A DNA stretch of 64,000 bases from the NCBI GenBank assembly GCA_014843695.1, contig CM026387.1, positions 72,885,749 to 72,949,748 of the forward strand, written 5' to 3'. The translations under genes were made by a program, and so were the position numbers. The notes beneath the pieces are model-generated. The model made no database searches. It was not told the DNA's origin and worked only from the letters and a program-made list of their open reading frames with translations. The stretch comes from Archivesica marissinica (taxonomy: Eukaryota; Mollusca; Bivalvia; Venerida; Vesicomyidae). Positions 21,696 through 30,373 of the stretch are shown here, piece by piece. Position 1 is the first letter of the stretch. The number at the start of each line of letters is the position of its first letter.

Positions 21696-22703
21696 TGATC
21701 TTCCTCGAACAATGCACATAATATAGAGGTTAATTATATATAAAAAGTATTCAAAATTGGACAATCCGCAGGCAATATACATGATTAAAAGGAGACCTTC
21801 CACAAACAATGCACATGATTAAAAGGAGACCTTCCGCAGACAATGCACATGATTAAAAGGTGACCTTCCACAAACAATGCACATGATTAAAAGGAGACCA
21901 TCCGCAGACAATGCACATGATTAAAAGGAGACCTTCCACAAACAATGCACATGATTAAAAGGAGACCTTCCGTAAACAATGCACATGATTAAAAGGGAGA
22001 CCTTCCGTAAACAATGCACATGATTAAAAGGAGACCTTCCGTAAACAATGCACATGATTGAAAGGGGACCTTCCGTAAACAATGCACATGATTAAAAGGG
22101 AGACCTTCCGTAAACAATGCACATGATTAAAAGGAGACCTTCCGTAAACAATGCACATGATTAAAACCATCCGTAAACAATGCACATGATTAAAAGGAGA
22201 CCATCCATAAACAATGCACATGATTAAAAGGAGACCTTCCGTAAACAATGCACATGATTAAAACCATCCGTAAACAATGCACATGATTAAAAGGAGACCT
22301 TCCACAAACAATGCACATGATTAAAAGGAGACCTTCCGTAAACAATGCACATGTTTAAAGGAGACCTTCCGTAAACAATGCACATGATTAAAAGGAGACC
22401 TTCCGTAAACAATGCACATGTTTAAATGGGGACATTCCGTAAACAATGCACATGATTAAAAGGGGACATTCCGTAAACAATGCACATGATTAAAAGGGAG
22501 ACCATCCGTAAACAATGCACATGATTAAAGGGGGACCTTCCACAAACAATGCACATGATTAAAAGGAGACCTTTCCGTAAACACATGATTAAAAGGAGAC
22601 CTTCCGTAAACAAGTAACATGCTAGGACAATTATATTTAAGAAGTAGAACTCATAGAATCTTCCTCATCGAACATTGTACATGATACATGAGGTTATTTG
22701 TAC
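21696..22703. repeat. 34-bp minisatellite, about 25 copies, with degenerate edges
   Basis: Core units (about 21762-22618) contain AACAATGCACATGATTAAAA then GGAGACCTTCCGT. Variants include TTCCAC/TTCCGC, GACATTCC, and short units that skip GGAGACC (near 22165 and 22262). Both flanks carry the same degenerate unit: CTTCCTCGAACAATGCAC then GAGGTTAATTATA on the left (21698-21740), and TCTTCCTCATCGAACATTG then GAGGTTATTTG on the right (22658-22701). Confidence 0.95.
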
Positions 22704-22944
22704 TTAACCCTTTCAACACCACAGACCTCTAAATAGGCTTACAAAAAGTGTAGCTCCAGATGAGCCGGCTCGTGACGAGCCGTCTCATCAGGATCTGCAC
22801 TTTTTGCCAGTGATATGACTATTTTTAGACATAATTACCCATTTTGATAAATGAACTTGTCCAAATGTGATTTTCTGATTCATTTATTGGTTTAAGAATA
22901 TCATGGATCAGTCCATGTCAGTTACTTGGTGTTGAATGGGTTAA
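22704..22944. mobile_element. piggyBac-like MITE, 233 bp, TTAA duplication
   Basis: The element 22708-22940 has 14-bp terminal inverted repeats with one mismatch (CCCTTTCAACACCA and TGGTGTTGAATGGG) and is flanked by TTAA on both sides (22704-22707, 22941-22944). TTAA targets and ends starting CCC are the known signature of the piggyBac superfamily; Kolobok also uses TTAA. Inside, 22742-22806 is an imperfect 31-bp hairpin with a 3-base loop. There is no transposase, so it is non-autonomous. Confidence 0.85.
22742..22806. repeat. 31-bp hairpin inside the MITE
   Basis: The arm from CAAAAAGTG to CGGCTCG pairs with the arm from CGAGCCG to CACTTTTTG around TGA, with four mismatches in 31. Extruded, it would form a long stem carrying GC-rich sequence in an otherwise AT-rich setting. 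Confidence 0.85.
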
Positions 22945-23331
22945 TAACGCTGGCTTGTACACAGAAACTTATATCAAAGATGAAGGTGTCTAAGATATCG
23001 GATTTAAGCACTCATGTTGGCTAAATGCCAGCGTGTACTAATAGCTCAATGGTGTAAAAGAGTATATACGTGTGATGCTCTTGCTAACATCTGCAATTGG
23101 GTCACGTTGCTGTTAAAGCTGTTACTAGGAAATTTATACGTCTGCGTTAATGAGTTTGACATATTTTGATTGTTGTTTTGCATGCACGTTCTTTTCTTTC
23201 TATTGTAGCGCGAGTTTGGTAATATCGGTATTACCATAGCATTTCCAACACATGCAGCAAATTAGATTTTCCATCAGTTGCATCCCGTAACAACGAATTG
23301 TCTTAATGAATCAATGCAGGTTATTAGAACC
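22945..23331. other. No recognisable feature
   Basis: AT-rich DNA between the MITE and the fold-back element. Confidence 0.4.
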
Positions 23332-23430
23332 GTTTCAATTGGGGTATGAACTACATTGGACGAGTATTAAAGAGTGTGGATGCCGATGACATCCCAACAC
23401 GCCCAATGTAATTCATAACCCGATGGAAAC
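23332..23430. repeat. Fold-back element with 28-bp arms
   Basis: Arms start GTTTCAATTGGGG and end CGATGGAAAC; 24 of 28 positions pair. The 43-base interior also pairs in part (GTGTGGATG with CATCCCAACAC), so the whole 99 bases can fold into one long stem. It may be a small MITE; I see no clear target duplication. Confidence 0.7.
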
Positions 23431-24263
23431 TATTAACACGCGAATCATTACCTATATTGACATTATTTATTCTTTTTACAATGAACAACGAAAAATATAG
23501 CACACTTCGCATTTAAAGTGTATTTAGTCCGGATTTGTGAATTGCAGTGTTGTACATCATCAACAGCGTCAACTGTAAGACACGCCTTTTTTCGAGTAAC
23601 ACTACCCAACACTGCGAATGCGCATGCCCGTAACTCCGAGTGCACAAGTCAGCTGCATACCATTAGTGGTGAAATTCACACGAACATAAATACAAACACG
23701 ACACATACGTTCATAGAAGGAAATGCAATAGCGATGTGAATATTAACTCATAATAACTGTTAACGTATGCGTCATAAAACGATCCAAATGCGAAGCATGC
23801 TAAAAAGGAAAGTTGCCATTCTTTCAATACATTTTGGTATTTTTCGTTATATCAACGATTCACAGTAAAGAAGGTTTACTATAAAACATGGTTGCATGAA
23901 GTGAATTTGCTTCACATATTGGTTTGTTATTAAGCTGACTGAGCTAGATGAGGCATACCAAACATTATGAGAGAACATGCTGCCATGCTGCGCTGTTATT
24001 CATTAACATATTCCTTCGATATTTCACCAACTGAGTTAATTGTCATCCATTATAATATTCACTAGTACATATAGATTATTTTCCTTTGTGGCATCAGGCA
24101 ACATAATATAATATAACAACATTTTATTATATAATATAAGATAATTGTTTATTATAGTGACTTGTGTTTTCCAACATATTTACAACATATATTCAGTATA
24201 ATGTGAAAGTTTAACACCCGGCCCAACGGGCCTATAAGTCGCCTTATATTAAGTTTTAAATAG
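23431..24263. other. AT-rich DNA, no gene recognised
   Basis: Short open frames at 23463-23739 on both strands have no start context, splice signals or recognisable family. A strongly AT-rich stretch around 24104-24160 lies just before the LTR element. Confidence 0.4.
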
Positions 24264-24267
24264 CGTG

Positions 24268-24649
24268 TGTCGACGTAGCCCAGTCGGCATACATTTATTG
24301 AGGGTCCGCTGTGGGTATGCTGGGTAGATAACTGAAACAACACAGTTATTCATATATATCATAGATATTTATTGTGATCGTAACTCGACCCAACAACGTC
24401 GAGATAACAAGTGCAACAAAGCATTGCACAAGGTATCCGGACATGGTAGATCGAGTTACATGTGCCGGGTTAGTAACAGTTAGAGTATAGGCTATCGGAG
24501 TTGAGGATAAGTGGGAAAAACAAAAATAACGGGACATATGGTAATGATCTAAAGAGAATCACAGGGACAAGTGGTAGTTGATGGTATTTATTTATATTAC
24601 AAGTTATGGTCCGCGTGAATATAAAACATTAACATTTCATCCTGTGACA
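24268..24649 (-). repeat. 3' LTR, 382 bp
   Basis: On the plus strand it begins TGTCGACGTAGCCCAGTC and ends TTTCATCCTGTGACA. Two AATAAA signals occur on the minus strand. Relative to the other LTR it has about 107 extra bases between 24527 and 24633 and lacks the internal duplication seen there. Confidence 0.85.
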
Positions 24650-25257
24650 TATTTCCTCTGGTTGGAGAAAAAGGCTCCTGACTTTTCTGTACATCAGCCT
24701 GAAATAAACAAAAAAACAAACTAAAGAAATGAACTAAAATAAAAGAATGGAAATTCTAAGAAATTTCATAAAACAACAAGGGTAAACACGTTGGCTGGGC
24801 TACAACTCATGTGTACACTACCATTGGTAGTATTAAAGTCTCACGCAGGGAATTTCTTCAACTAGGTACAAGATGTATCTAGTATTGCTTAACATAGCAG
24901 ATTTAAGAACACAGCGCTGCAATATGCAACAATAAGGTTCGGTCGGATACATGTTCATACACAATACATATATACATACATACATACATCCAGCATTAGT
25001 AATATATATTACACTACTGCAGTGCATTCAATTGTCTCGTTCAACAATATAATCAACTACTTCACCAAAAAACTAAGGGCGACGTAAGTTCAATATTAAA
25101 TAGCCAACATTCAATGTTATATATAATTCTCTAGACTTGGCTATGGTAAAATGAACAAGTATACACACACATACACTAGTTCACAAAATACTACACATCA
25201 TTAAATATAATACACATCATCACTTCTATCATGTAGGCTGAACTGTGCTGTTGCTTG

Positions 25258-26163
25258 TCACAATTTCCAATCTCCCGTCGTCATCCACTTCGGTTGCTTG
25301 TGCTGTCTTATTGGTCTGCATGGTGGAGACAATCCCATATCTCCAGGCTTCCGTCTCCTGGGGATAATATATGGACGAACAGGCTGGACACTTGCTTTGT
25401 CACTTTCATCTTCAGATGCATTGATAAATGCATTGCCCGTATCATCCATGTCCAAATCATGCTCTCCATCTGCTTCAAGTGGATCATCGACTGCATCCGT
25501 GTTTATCTCATCATCTGTCAGCGCTGATTCTTCTATTCTGTCTGTGATAGTCATAAACGGAAGGAGAAGGTTACGATGAAGTGTCCGAGACTTTTTGAAT
25601 CGTGAGCCCTCACGCTTAACTTCGTAGACAGGCATGTCCTCAATAGGCTGACGAAGTACAATGTATGGGTGATTCTCCCATTTGTCTGCGAGTTTCTGTT
25701 TTCCACGGATAGTGACGTTGCGTACAAGAACACGATCTCCTGGATAAAGCACTGTGCTGCGAGCCTTCTCATCATAGCGAGACTTATTCGATGACGACGT
25801 TCTGGCGGCTATCTCCCGGGCCTTCGCATAAGCAGAACGTAGACGATCGTGTAGTTTAACTACGTACTCAGAACGTAGACCTGAAGTTAAACTGTCTTTA
25901 GGTAACCCTAGGAAAGCATCAATAGCGAGCCTAGGGTGCCTGCCAAACATTAGAAAATACGGTGAAAAACCCGTACTATCATGCTGAGTAGCATTGTAGG
26001 CATGCACCAGACCCGGAACATGAGCCTTCCAGTCCGACTTTTGATGCTCTTCCAGAGTACCAAGCATTTTTAGTAGTGTTTGGTTAAATCTTTCAACCAT
26101 TCCATTTCCCATAGCATGATAGGGTGTAGTCCTAGTTTTCTCCACACCAGCCAGACTACAAAG
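25258..26163 (-). pseudogene. pol (fragment): Integrase C-terminal half of a gypsy-type pol gene
   Basis: The frame open from 26226 gives 322 residues, but only from about residue 22 (LCSLAG, base 26163) does it read as integrase; the first 21 residues are antisense of an inverted segment. The glutamate of the DDE triad is at residue 45 in GNGMVERFN. SPYFLMFGRHPRL (88-100) is the usual end of the core. PGDRVLVR (162-169), KWENHPYIV and TLHRNLLLPF (215-224) form the GPY/F-type C-terminal module, followed by an acidic tail and a basic end. The two catalytic aspartates are not in this frame. No internal stop is present, so the insertion may be fairly recent, yet with the upstream polyprotein gone it is a relic. 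Confidence 0.85.
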
Positions 26164-26302
26164 ACGACCGCTCGTGTTCTGTTTGAAAATTTCGTAGTCC
26201 ATTACGGATTCCCTGCTAGAATCCACAGTGATCAGGGCCGGAATTTTGAATCAACACTTATCTCCTTGATAAGTGTTGATTCAAAATTCCGGCCCTGATC
26301 AC
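26161..26302. repeat. Inverted integrase segment closed by a perfect 35-bp hairpin
   Basis: Bases 26228-26262 and 26268-26302 are perfect reverse complements (arms from GTGATCAGGG to ACACTTATC) around the loop TCCTT. The plus strand from about 26164 to 26262 encodes the integrase stretch containing GFPARIHSDQGRNFES, opposite to the rest of the gene. The right arm repeats the DQGRNFES part in the correct, minus-strand sense. So a piece of about 100 bp was copied in reverse next to its own end. Confidence 0.9.
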
Positions 26303-26307
26303 CCTGA

Positions 26308-26325
26308 GTCCCTCGTTGGGCGCCA
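26308..26325 (-). promoter_or_regulatory. Retroelement primer binding site, lysine-tRNA type
   Basis: On the minus strand TGGCGCCCAACGAGGGAC follows the 5' LTR after one T. TGGCGCCCAACG is the known start of sites complementary to the 3' end of a lysine tRNA. Only five bases separate it from the rearranged integrase, which marks the deletion junction. Confidence 0.8.
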
Positions 26326-26326
26326 A

Positions 26327-26846
26327 TGTCGACGTAGCCCAGTCGGCATACATTTATTGAGGGTCCGCTGTGGGTATGCTGGGTAGATAACTGAAACAAC
26401 ACAGTTATTCATATATATCATAGATATTTATTGTGATCGTAACTCGACCCAACAACGTCGAGATAACAAGTGCAACAAAGCATTGCACAAGGTATTACAA
26501 AATGTATAAGATACACCAGGCTATGTACATATATGGTGAAGAAATGCACAGTTAATAAACACATAGTTCTTACATGTCCCAGTCACAGTAAGTATGTTAT
26601 AAAGATACCTATAACGAAATAATAAACGTAACTAACCTGAAACAACACAGTTATTCATATATATCATAGATATTTATTGTGATCGTAACTCGACCCAACA
26701 ACGTCGAGATAACAAGTGCAACAAAGCATTGCACAAGGTATCCGGACATGGTAGATCGAGTTACATGTGCCGGGTTAGTAACAGTTAGAGTATAGGCTAT
26801 CGGAGTTGAGGATAAGTGGGAAGAACAAAAATTTCATCCTGTGACA
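26327..26846 (-). repeat. 5' LTR, 520 bp, with an internal duplication
   Basis: Bases 26327-26495 match the start of the other LTR. About 141 bases absent from it follow. Then the block starting GAAACAACACAGTTATTC (26388 onward) is repeated from about 26638 and continues to the shared end TTTCATCCTGTGACA. Relative to the 3' LTR it also lacks about 107 bases. LTRs of a single insertion should start identical, so the difference needs explaining. Confidence 0.8.
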
Positions 26847-26850
26847 CGTG

Positions 26851-27020
26851 AATATGCATCATTGAACGTAGAGTATTATTTACATACTTATTACTAAAGA
26901 TAATTACTAAAATAATTACTGAGATAATATACATGCATCTCGGGACTGGTTATATACATATTCAAGTGTATACTTTACATGTATTAATAACTGAGGATGA
27001 ACAAACAAGCTACATTAAAT
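26851..27020. other. Unique AT-rich spacer
   Basis: No recognised feature between the LTR element and the SINE. Confidence 0.4.
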
Positions 27021-27271
27021 TATTAAGAAGCGGTCGTGATAGCGCAGTGGAAGTCGTGATAGCGCAGTGATGCGCGTTAGCTTCAGGTGCGAACGGTGGA
27101 GCTGTTACGAGTGTGCCCTTAGGCAATGCATTTAAATTCTACGTTGCATCTTCTCTCTCCCTCGTGGCGATGGATTCTATCAGGAGTGAGGTCTCAATAG
27201 TGATTAATATAAGTTGTAAGAACTTGTTTCGCAATCGAGCTAAAATAAATGTGTATAAACTATTAAGAAGC
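27021..27271 (+). mobile_element. SINE family A, with duplicated head and deleted B box, 11-bp target duplication
   Basis: Flanked by TATTAAGAAGC (27021-27031 and 27261-27271). The head GTCGTGATAGCGCAGTGG occurs twice, 20 bases apart (27033 and 27053). Compared with 47594-47828 about 21 bases containing the B box are missing between GTGCGAACGGT and GGAGCTGTTACG. The body and the tail (AACTTGTTTCGCAATCGAGC, GTATAAACT) are intact. Confidence 0.88.
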
Positions 27272-27309
27272 TGACGGTTGTTGTGTGTGTTTGTTATTTG
27301 GTGTATAGT

Positions 27310-27420
27310 CGCTAACAGCTCCAGCTATTATTTGGTGGATGAGGGTCCGGATGCCCCATCAGAGCAGTATTTCAGACATTTCAACCTCTCGGCCATGGAG
27401 GCCCCACTACGAACGGGTCA
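27310..27420 (-). mobile_element. SINE family C fragment
   Basis: AGCTATTATTTGGTGG followed by CAGAGCAGTATTTCAGACA parallels CTATTAATGGTAGAGG and GAGAAGTATTTCAGGCA of the copy at 4002-4222, in the same orientation. It stops just before the 33-bp array. Confidence 0.6.
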
Positions 27421-27445
27421 TACTAATGATAGGATTTATCAGATT

Positions 27446-30159
27446 ATCTTCCATTGCTGCTTGTTTGGTACTATGTGTGTGTGTCGTCCATTGCTGCTTG
27501 CTTGGTACTATGTGTGTGTGTCGTCCATTGCTGCTTGCTTGGTACTATGTGTGTATCGTCCATTGCTCCTTGCTTGGTACTATGTGTGTATCGTCCATTG
27601 CTCCTTGCTTGGTACTATGTGTGTGTGTCGTACATTGCTGCTTGCTTGGTACTATGTGTGTATCGTCCATTGCTGCTTGATTGGTACTATGTGTGTATCG
27701 TCCATTGCTGCTTGCTTGGTACTATGTGTGTCGTCCATTGCTGCTTGTTTGGTACTATGTGTGTGTGTCGTCCATTGCTGCTTGCTTGGTACTATGTGTG
27801 TATCGTCCATTGCTGATTGCTTGGTACTATGTGTGTCGTCCATTGCTGCTTGCTTGGTACTATGTGTGTCGTCCATTGCTGCTTGCTTGGTACTATGTGT
27901 GTCGTCCATTGCTGCTTGCTTGGTACTATGTGTGTGTCGTCCATTGCTGCTTGCTTGGTACTATGTGTGTGTATCGTCCATTGCTGATTGCTTGGTACTA
28001 TGTGTGTGTCGTCCATTGCTGCTTGCTTGGTACTATGTGTGTGTATCGTCCATTGCTGATTGCTTGGTACTATGTGTGTGTATCGTCCATTGCTGATTGC
28101 TTGGTACTATGTGTGTATCGTCCATTGCTGCTTGCTTGGTACTATGTGCGTGTGTCGTCCATTGCTGCTTGCTTGGTACAATGTGCGTGTGTCGTCCATT
28201 GCTACTTGCTTGGTACTATATGTGTCGTCCATTGCTGCTTGTTTGGTACTATGTGTGTATCGTCCATTGCTGCTTGCTTGGTACTATGTGTGTATCGTCC
28301 ATTGCTGCTTGCTTGGTACTGTGTGTGCCGTCCATTGCTGATTGCTTGGTACTATGTGTGTCGTCCATTGCTGCTTGCTTGGTACTGTGTGTGCCGTCCA
28401 TTGCTGATTGCTTGGTACTATGTGTGTCGTCCATTGCTGCTTGTTTGGTACTATGTGTGTGTCGTCCATTGCTACTTGCTTGGTACTATGTGTGTCGTCC
28501 ATTGCTACTTGCTTGGTACTATGTGTGTCGTCCATTGCTGCTTGCTTGGTACTATGTGTGTATCGTCCATTGCTGCTTGCTTGGTACTATGTGTGTATCG
28601 TCCATTGCTGCTTGTTTGGTACTATATGTGTATCGTCCATTGCTGCTTGCTTGGTACTATGTGTGTATCGTCCATTGCTGCTTGTTTGGTACTATATGTG
28701 TGTCGTCCATTGCTGCTTGTTTGGAACTATGTGTGTCGTCCATTGCTGCTTGCTTGGTACTATGTGTGTCGTCCATTGCTGCTTGTTTGGTACTATGTGT
28801 GTCGTCCATTACTGCTTGTTTGGTACTATGTGTGTGTCGCCCCTTGCTGCTTGCTTGGTACTATGCGTGTCGTCCATTGCTGCTTGTTTGGTACTATGTG
28901 TGTCGTCCATTGCTGCTTGATTGGTACTATGTGTGTGTGTCGTAAATTGCTGCTTGCTTGGTACTATGTGTGTGTCGTCCATTGCTGCTTGCTTGGTACT
29001 ATGTGTGTGTGTGTGTCATACATTGCTGCTTGCTTGGTACTGTGTGTGTGTCGTCCATTGCTGCTTGCTTGGTACTGTGTGTGCCGTCCATTGCTGTTTG
29101 CTTGGTACTATGTGTGTGTCGTCCATTGCTGCTTGCTTGGTACTATGTGTGTATCGTACATTGCTGCTTGCTTGGTACTATGTGTGTGTCGTCCATTGCT
29201 GCTTGCTTGGTACTATGTGTGTATCGTACATTGCTGCTTGCTTGGTACTATGTGCATGTGTCGTCCATTGCTGCTTGTTTGGTACTATGTGTGTGTGTCG
29301 TCCATTGCTGCTTGCTTGGTACTATGTGCGTGTGTCGTCCATTGCTGCTTGTTTGGTACTATGTGTGTGTGTCGTCCATTGCTGCTTGCTTGGTACTATG
29401 TGTGTCGTACATTGCTGCTTGATTGGTACTATGTGTGTCGTACATTGCTGCTTGATTGGTACTATGTGTGTCGTACATTGCTGCTTGAATGGTAATATGT
29501 GTGTATCGTCCATTGCTGCTTGATTGGTACTATGTGTGTCGTACATTGCTGCTTGATTGGTAATATGTGTGTGTCGTCCATTGCTGCTTGCTTGGTACTA
29601 TGTGTGCCGTCCATTGTTGTTTGCTTGGTACTATGTGTGTGTCGTCCATTGCTGCTTGCTTGGTACTATGTGTGTGTGTCGTCCATTGCTGCTTGCTTGG
29701 TACTATGTGTGTGTGTCGTCCATTGCTGCTTGCTTGGTACTATGTGTGTATCGTCCATTGCTGCTTGATTGGTACTATGTGTGTGTGTCGTCCATTGCTG
29801 CTTGCTTGGTACTATGTGTGTCGTACATTGCTGCTTGATTGGTACTATGTGTGTCGTACATTGCTGCTTGATTGGTACTATGTGTGTCGTACATTGCTGC
29901 TTGATTGGTACTATGTGTGTATCGTCCATTGCTGCTTGCTTGGTACTATGTGTGTATCGTCCATTGCTGCTTGATTGGTACTATGTGTGTCGTACATTGC
30001 TGCTTGATTGGTACTATGTGTGTGTCGTCCATTGCTGCTTGCTTGGTACTATGTGTGCCGTCCATTGCTGCTTGCTTGGTACTATGTGTGTGTCGTCCAT
30101 TGCTGCTTGCTTGGTACTATGTGTGCCGTCCATTGCTGCTTGCTTGGTACTATGTGCGT
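27446..30159. repeat. 33-bp minisatellite with a variable TG run, first block
   Basis: Units contain CCATTGCTGCTTGCTTGGTA then CTATGTGTGT. The TG stretch varies (TGTGTCG, TGTGTGTCG, TGTGTATCG and longer), so unit length is mostly 33, 35 or 37. This moves the frame but rarely makes a stop, giving overlapping open frames of up to about 600 codons that I regard as artefacts. Confidence 0.98.
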
Positions 30160-30373
30160 GTTTTTCGTTTCTGTATCGTCGCTACCGATTATAATAGTTA
30201 TTTTAGATGTTGGAGGATAGTGCAATGATACAGACAGAGACCCATTCCAGACTATCCTCTGGCTCTTTTACGTGCACGGTGTAAAACATCGACACGACAC
30301 CTATGTCTAAAGTCCAATTTGAAACGCTGTTAATATTATTAGGATCAAACGATTGATCGCACATGCGATCACT
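27924..30373. repeat. 2450-bp duplicated segment, left copy
   Basis: Contains most of the first 33-bp block plus the SINE relic at 30160-30373. The following 30374-32754 repeats it. The junction shares TTACTATGTGTG-like sequence, consistent with a tandem duplication through short homology. Confidence 0.92.
30160..30373 (-). mobile_element. Family T SINE relic ending the first 33-bp block
   Basis: The minus-strand body (ACACCGTGCACGTAAAAGAG, and CTCTGTCTGTATCATTGCAC) is clear. The head is degenerate (GATCGCATGTGCGATC where the B box should be) and the tail is altered. The minisatellite runs directly into the SINE 3' end. Confidence 0.85.

Larger units (their letters stand above)
24264..26850 (-). 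mobile_element. Ty3/gypsy-type LTR retrotransposon, internally deleted and rearranged
   Basis: LTRs lie at 24268-24649 (3' LTR) and 26327-26846 (5' LTR), each bounded by TG and CA as seen on the minus strand and flanked by CGTG (24264-24267, 26847-26850), a probable 4-bp target duplication. A primer binding site adjoins the 5' LTR. The internal region is only about 1.68 kb and codes just for the end of the integrase core and its C-terminus. Gag, protease, reverse transcriptase, RNase H and the integrase N-terminus are absent. A purine-rich AGAGGAAA just inside the 3' LTR (complement of 24650-24660) is a possible polypurine tract. The element cannot move on its own. Confidence 0.85.

Noticed and set aside
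27681..29495. 604-codon open frame with VCRPLLLAWYY-like repeats
   Set aside because: It follows the 33-bp array and its variable TG run in all three plus frames; it is a product of unit composition, not of coding selection.
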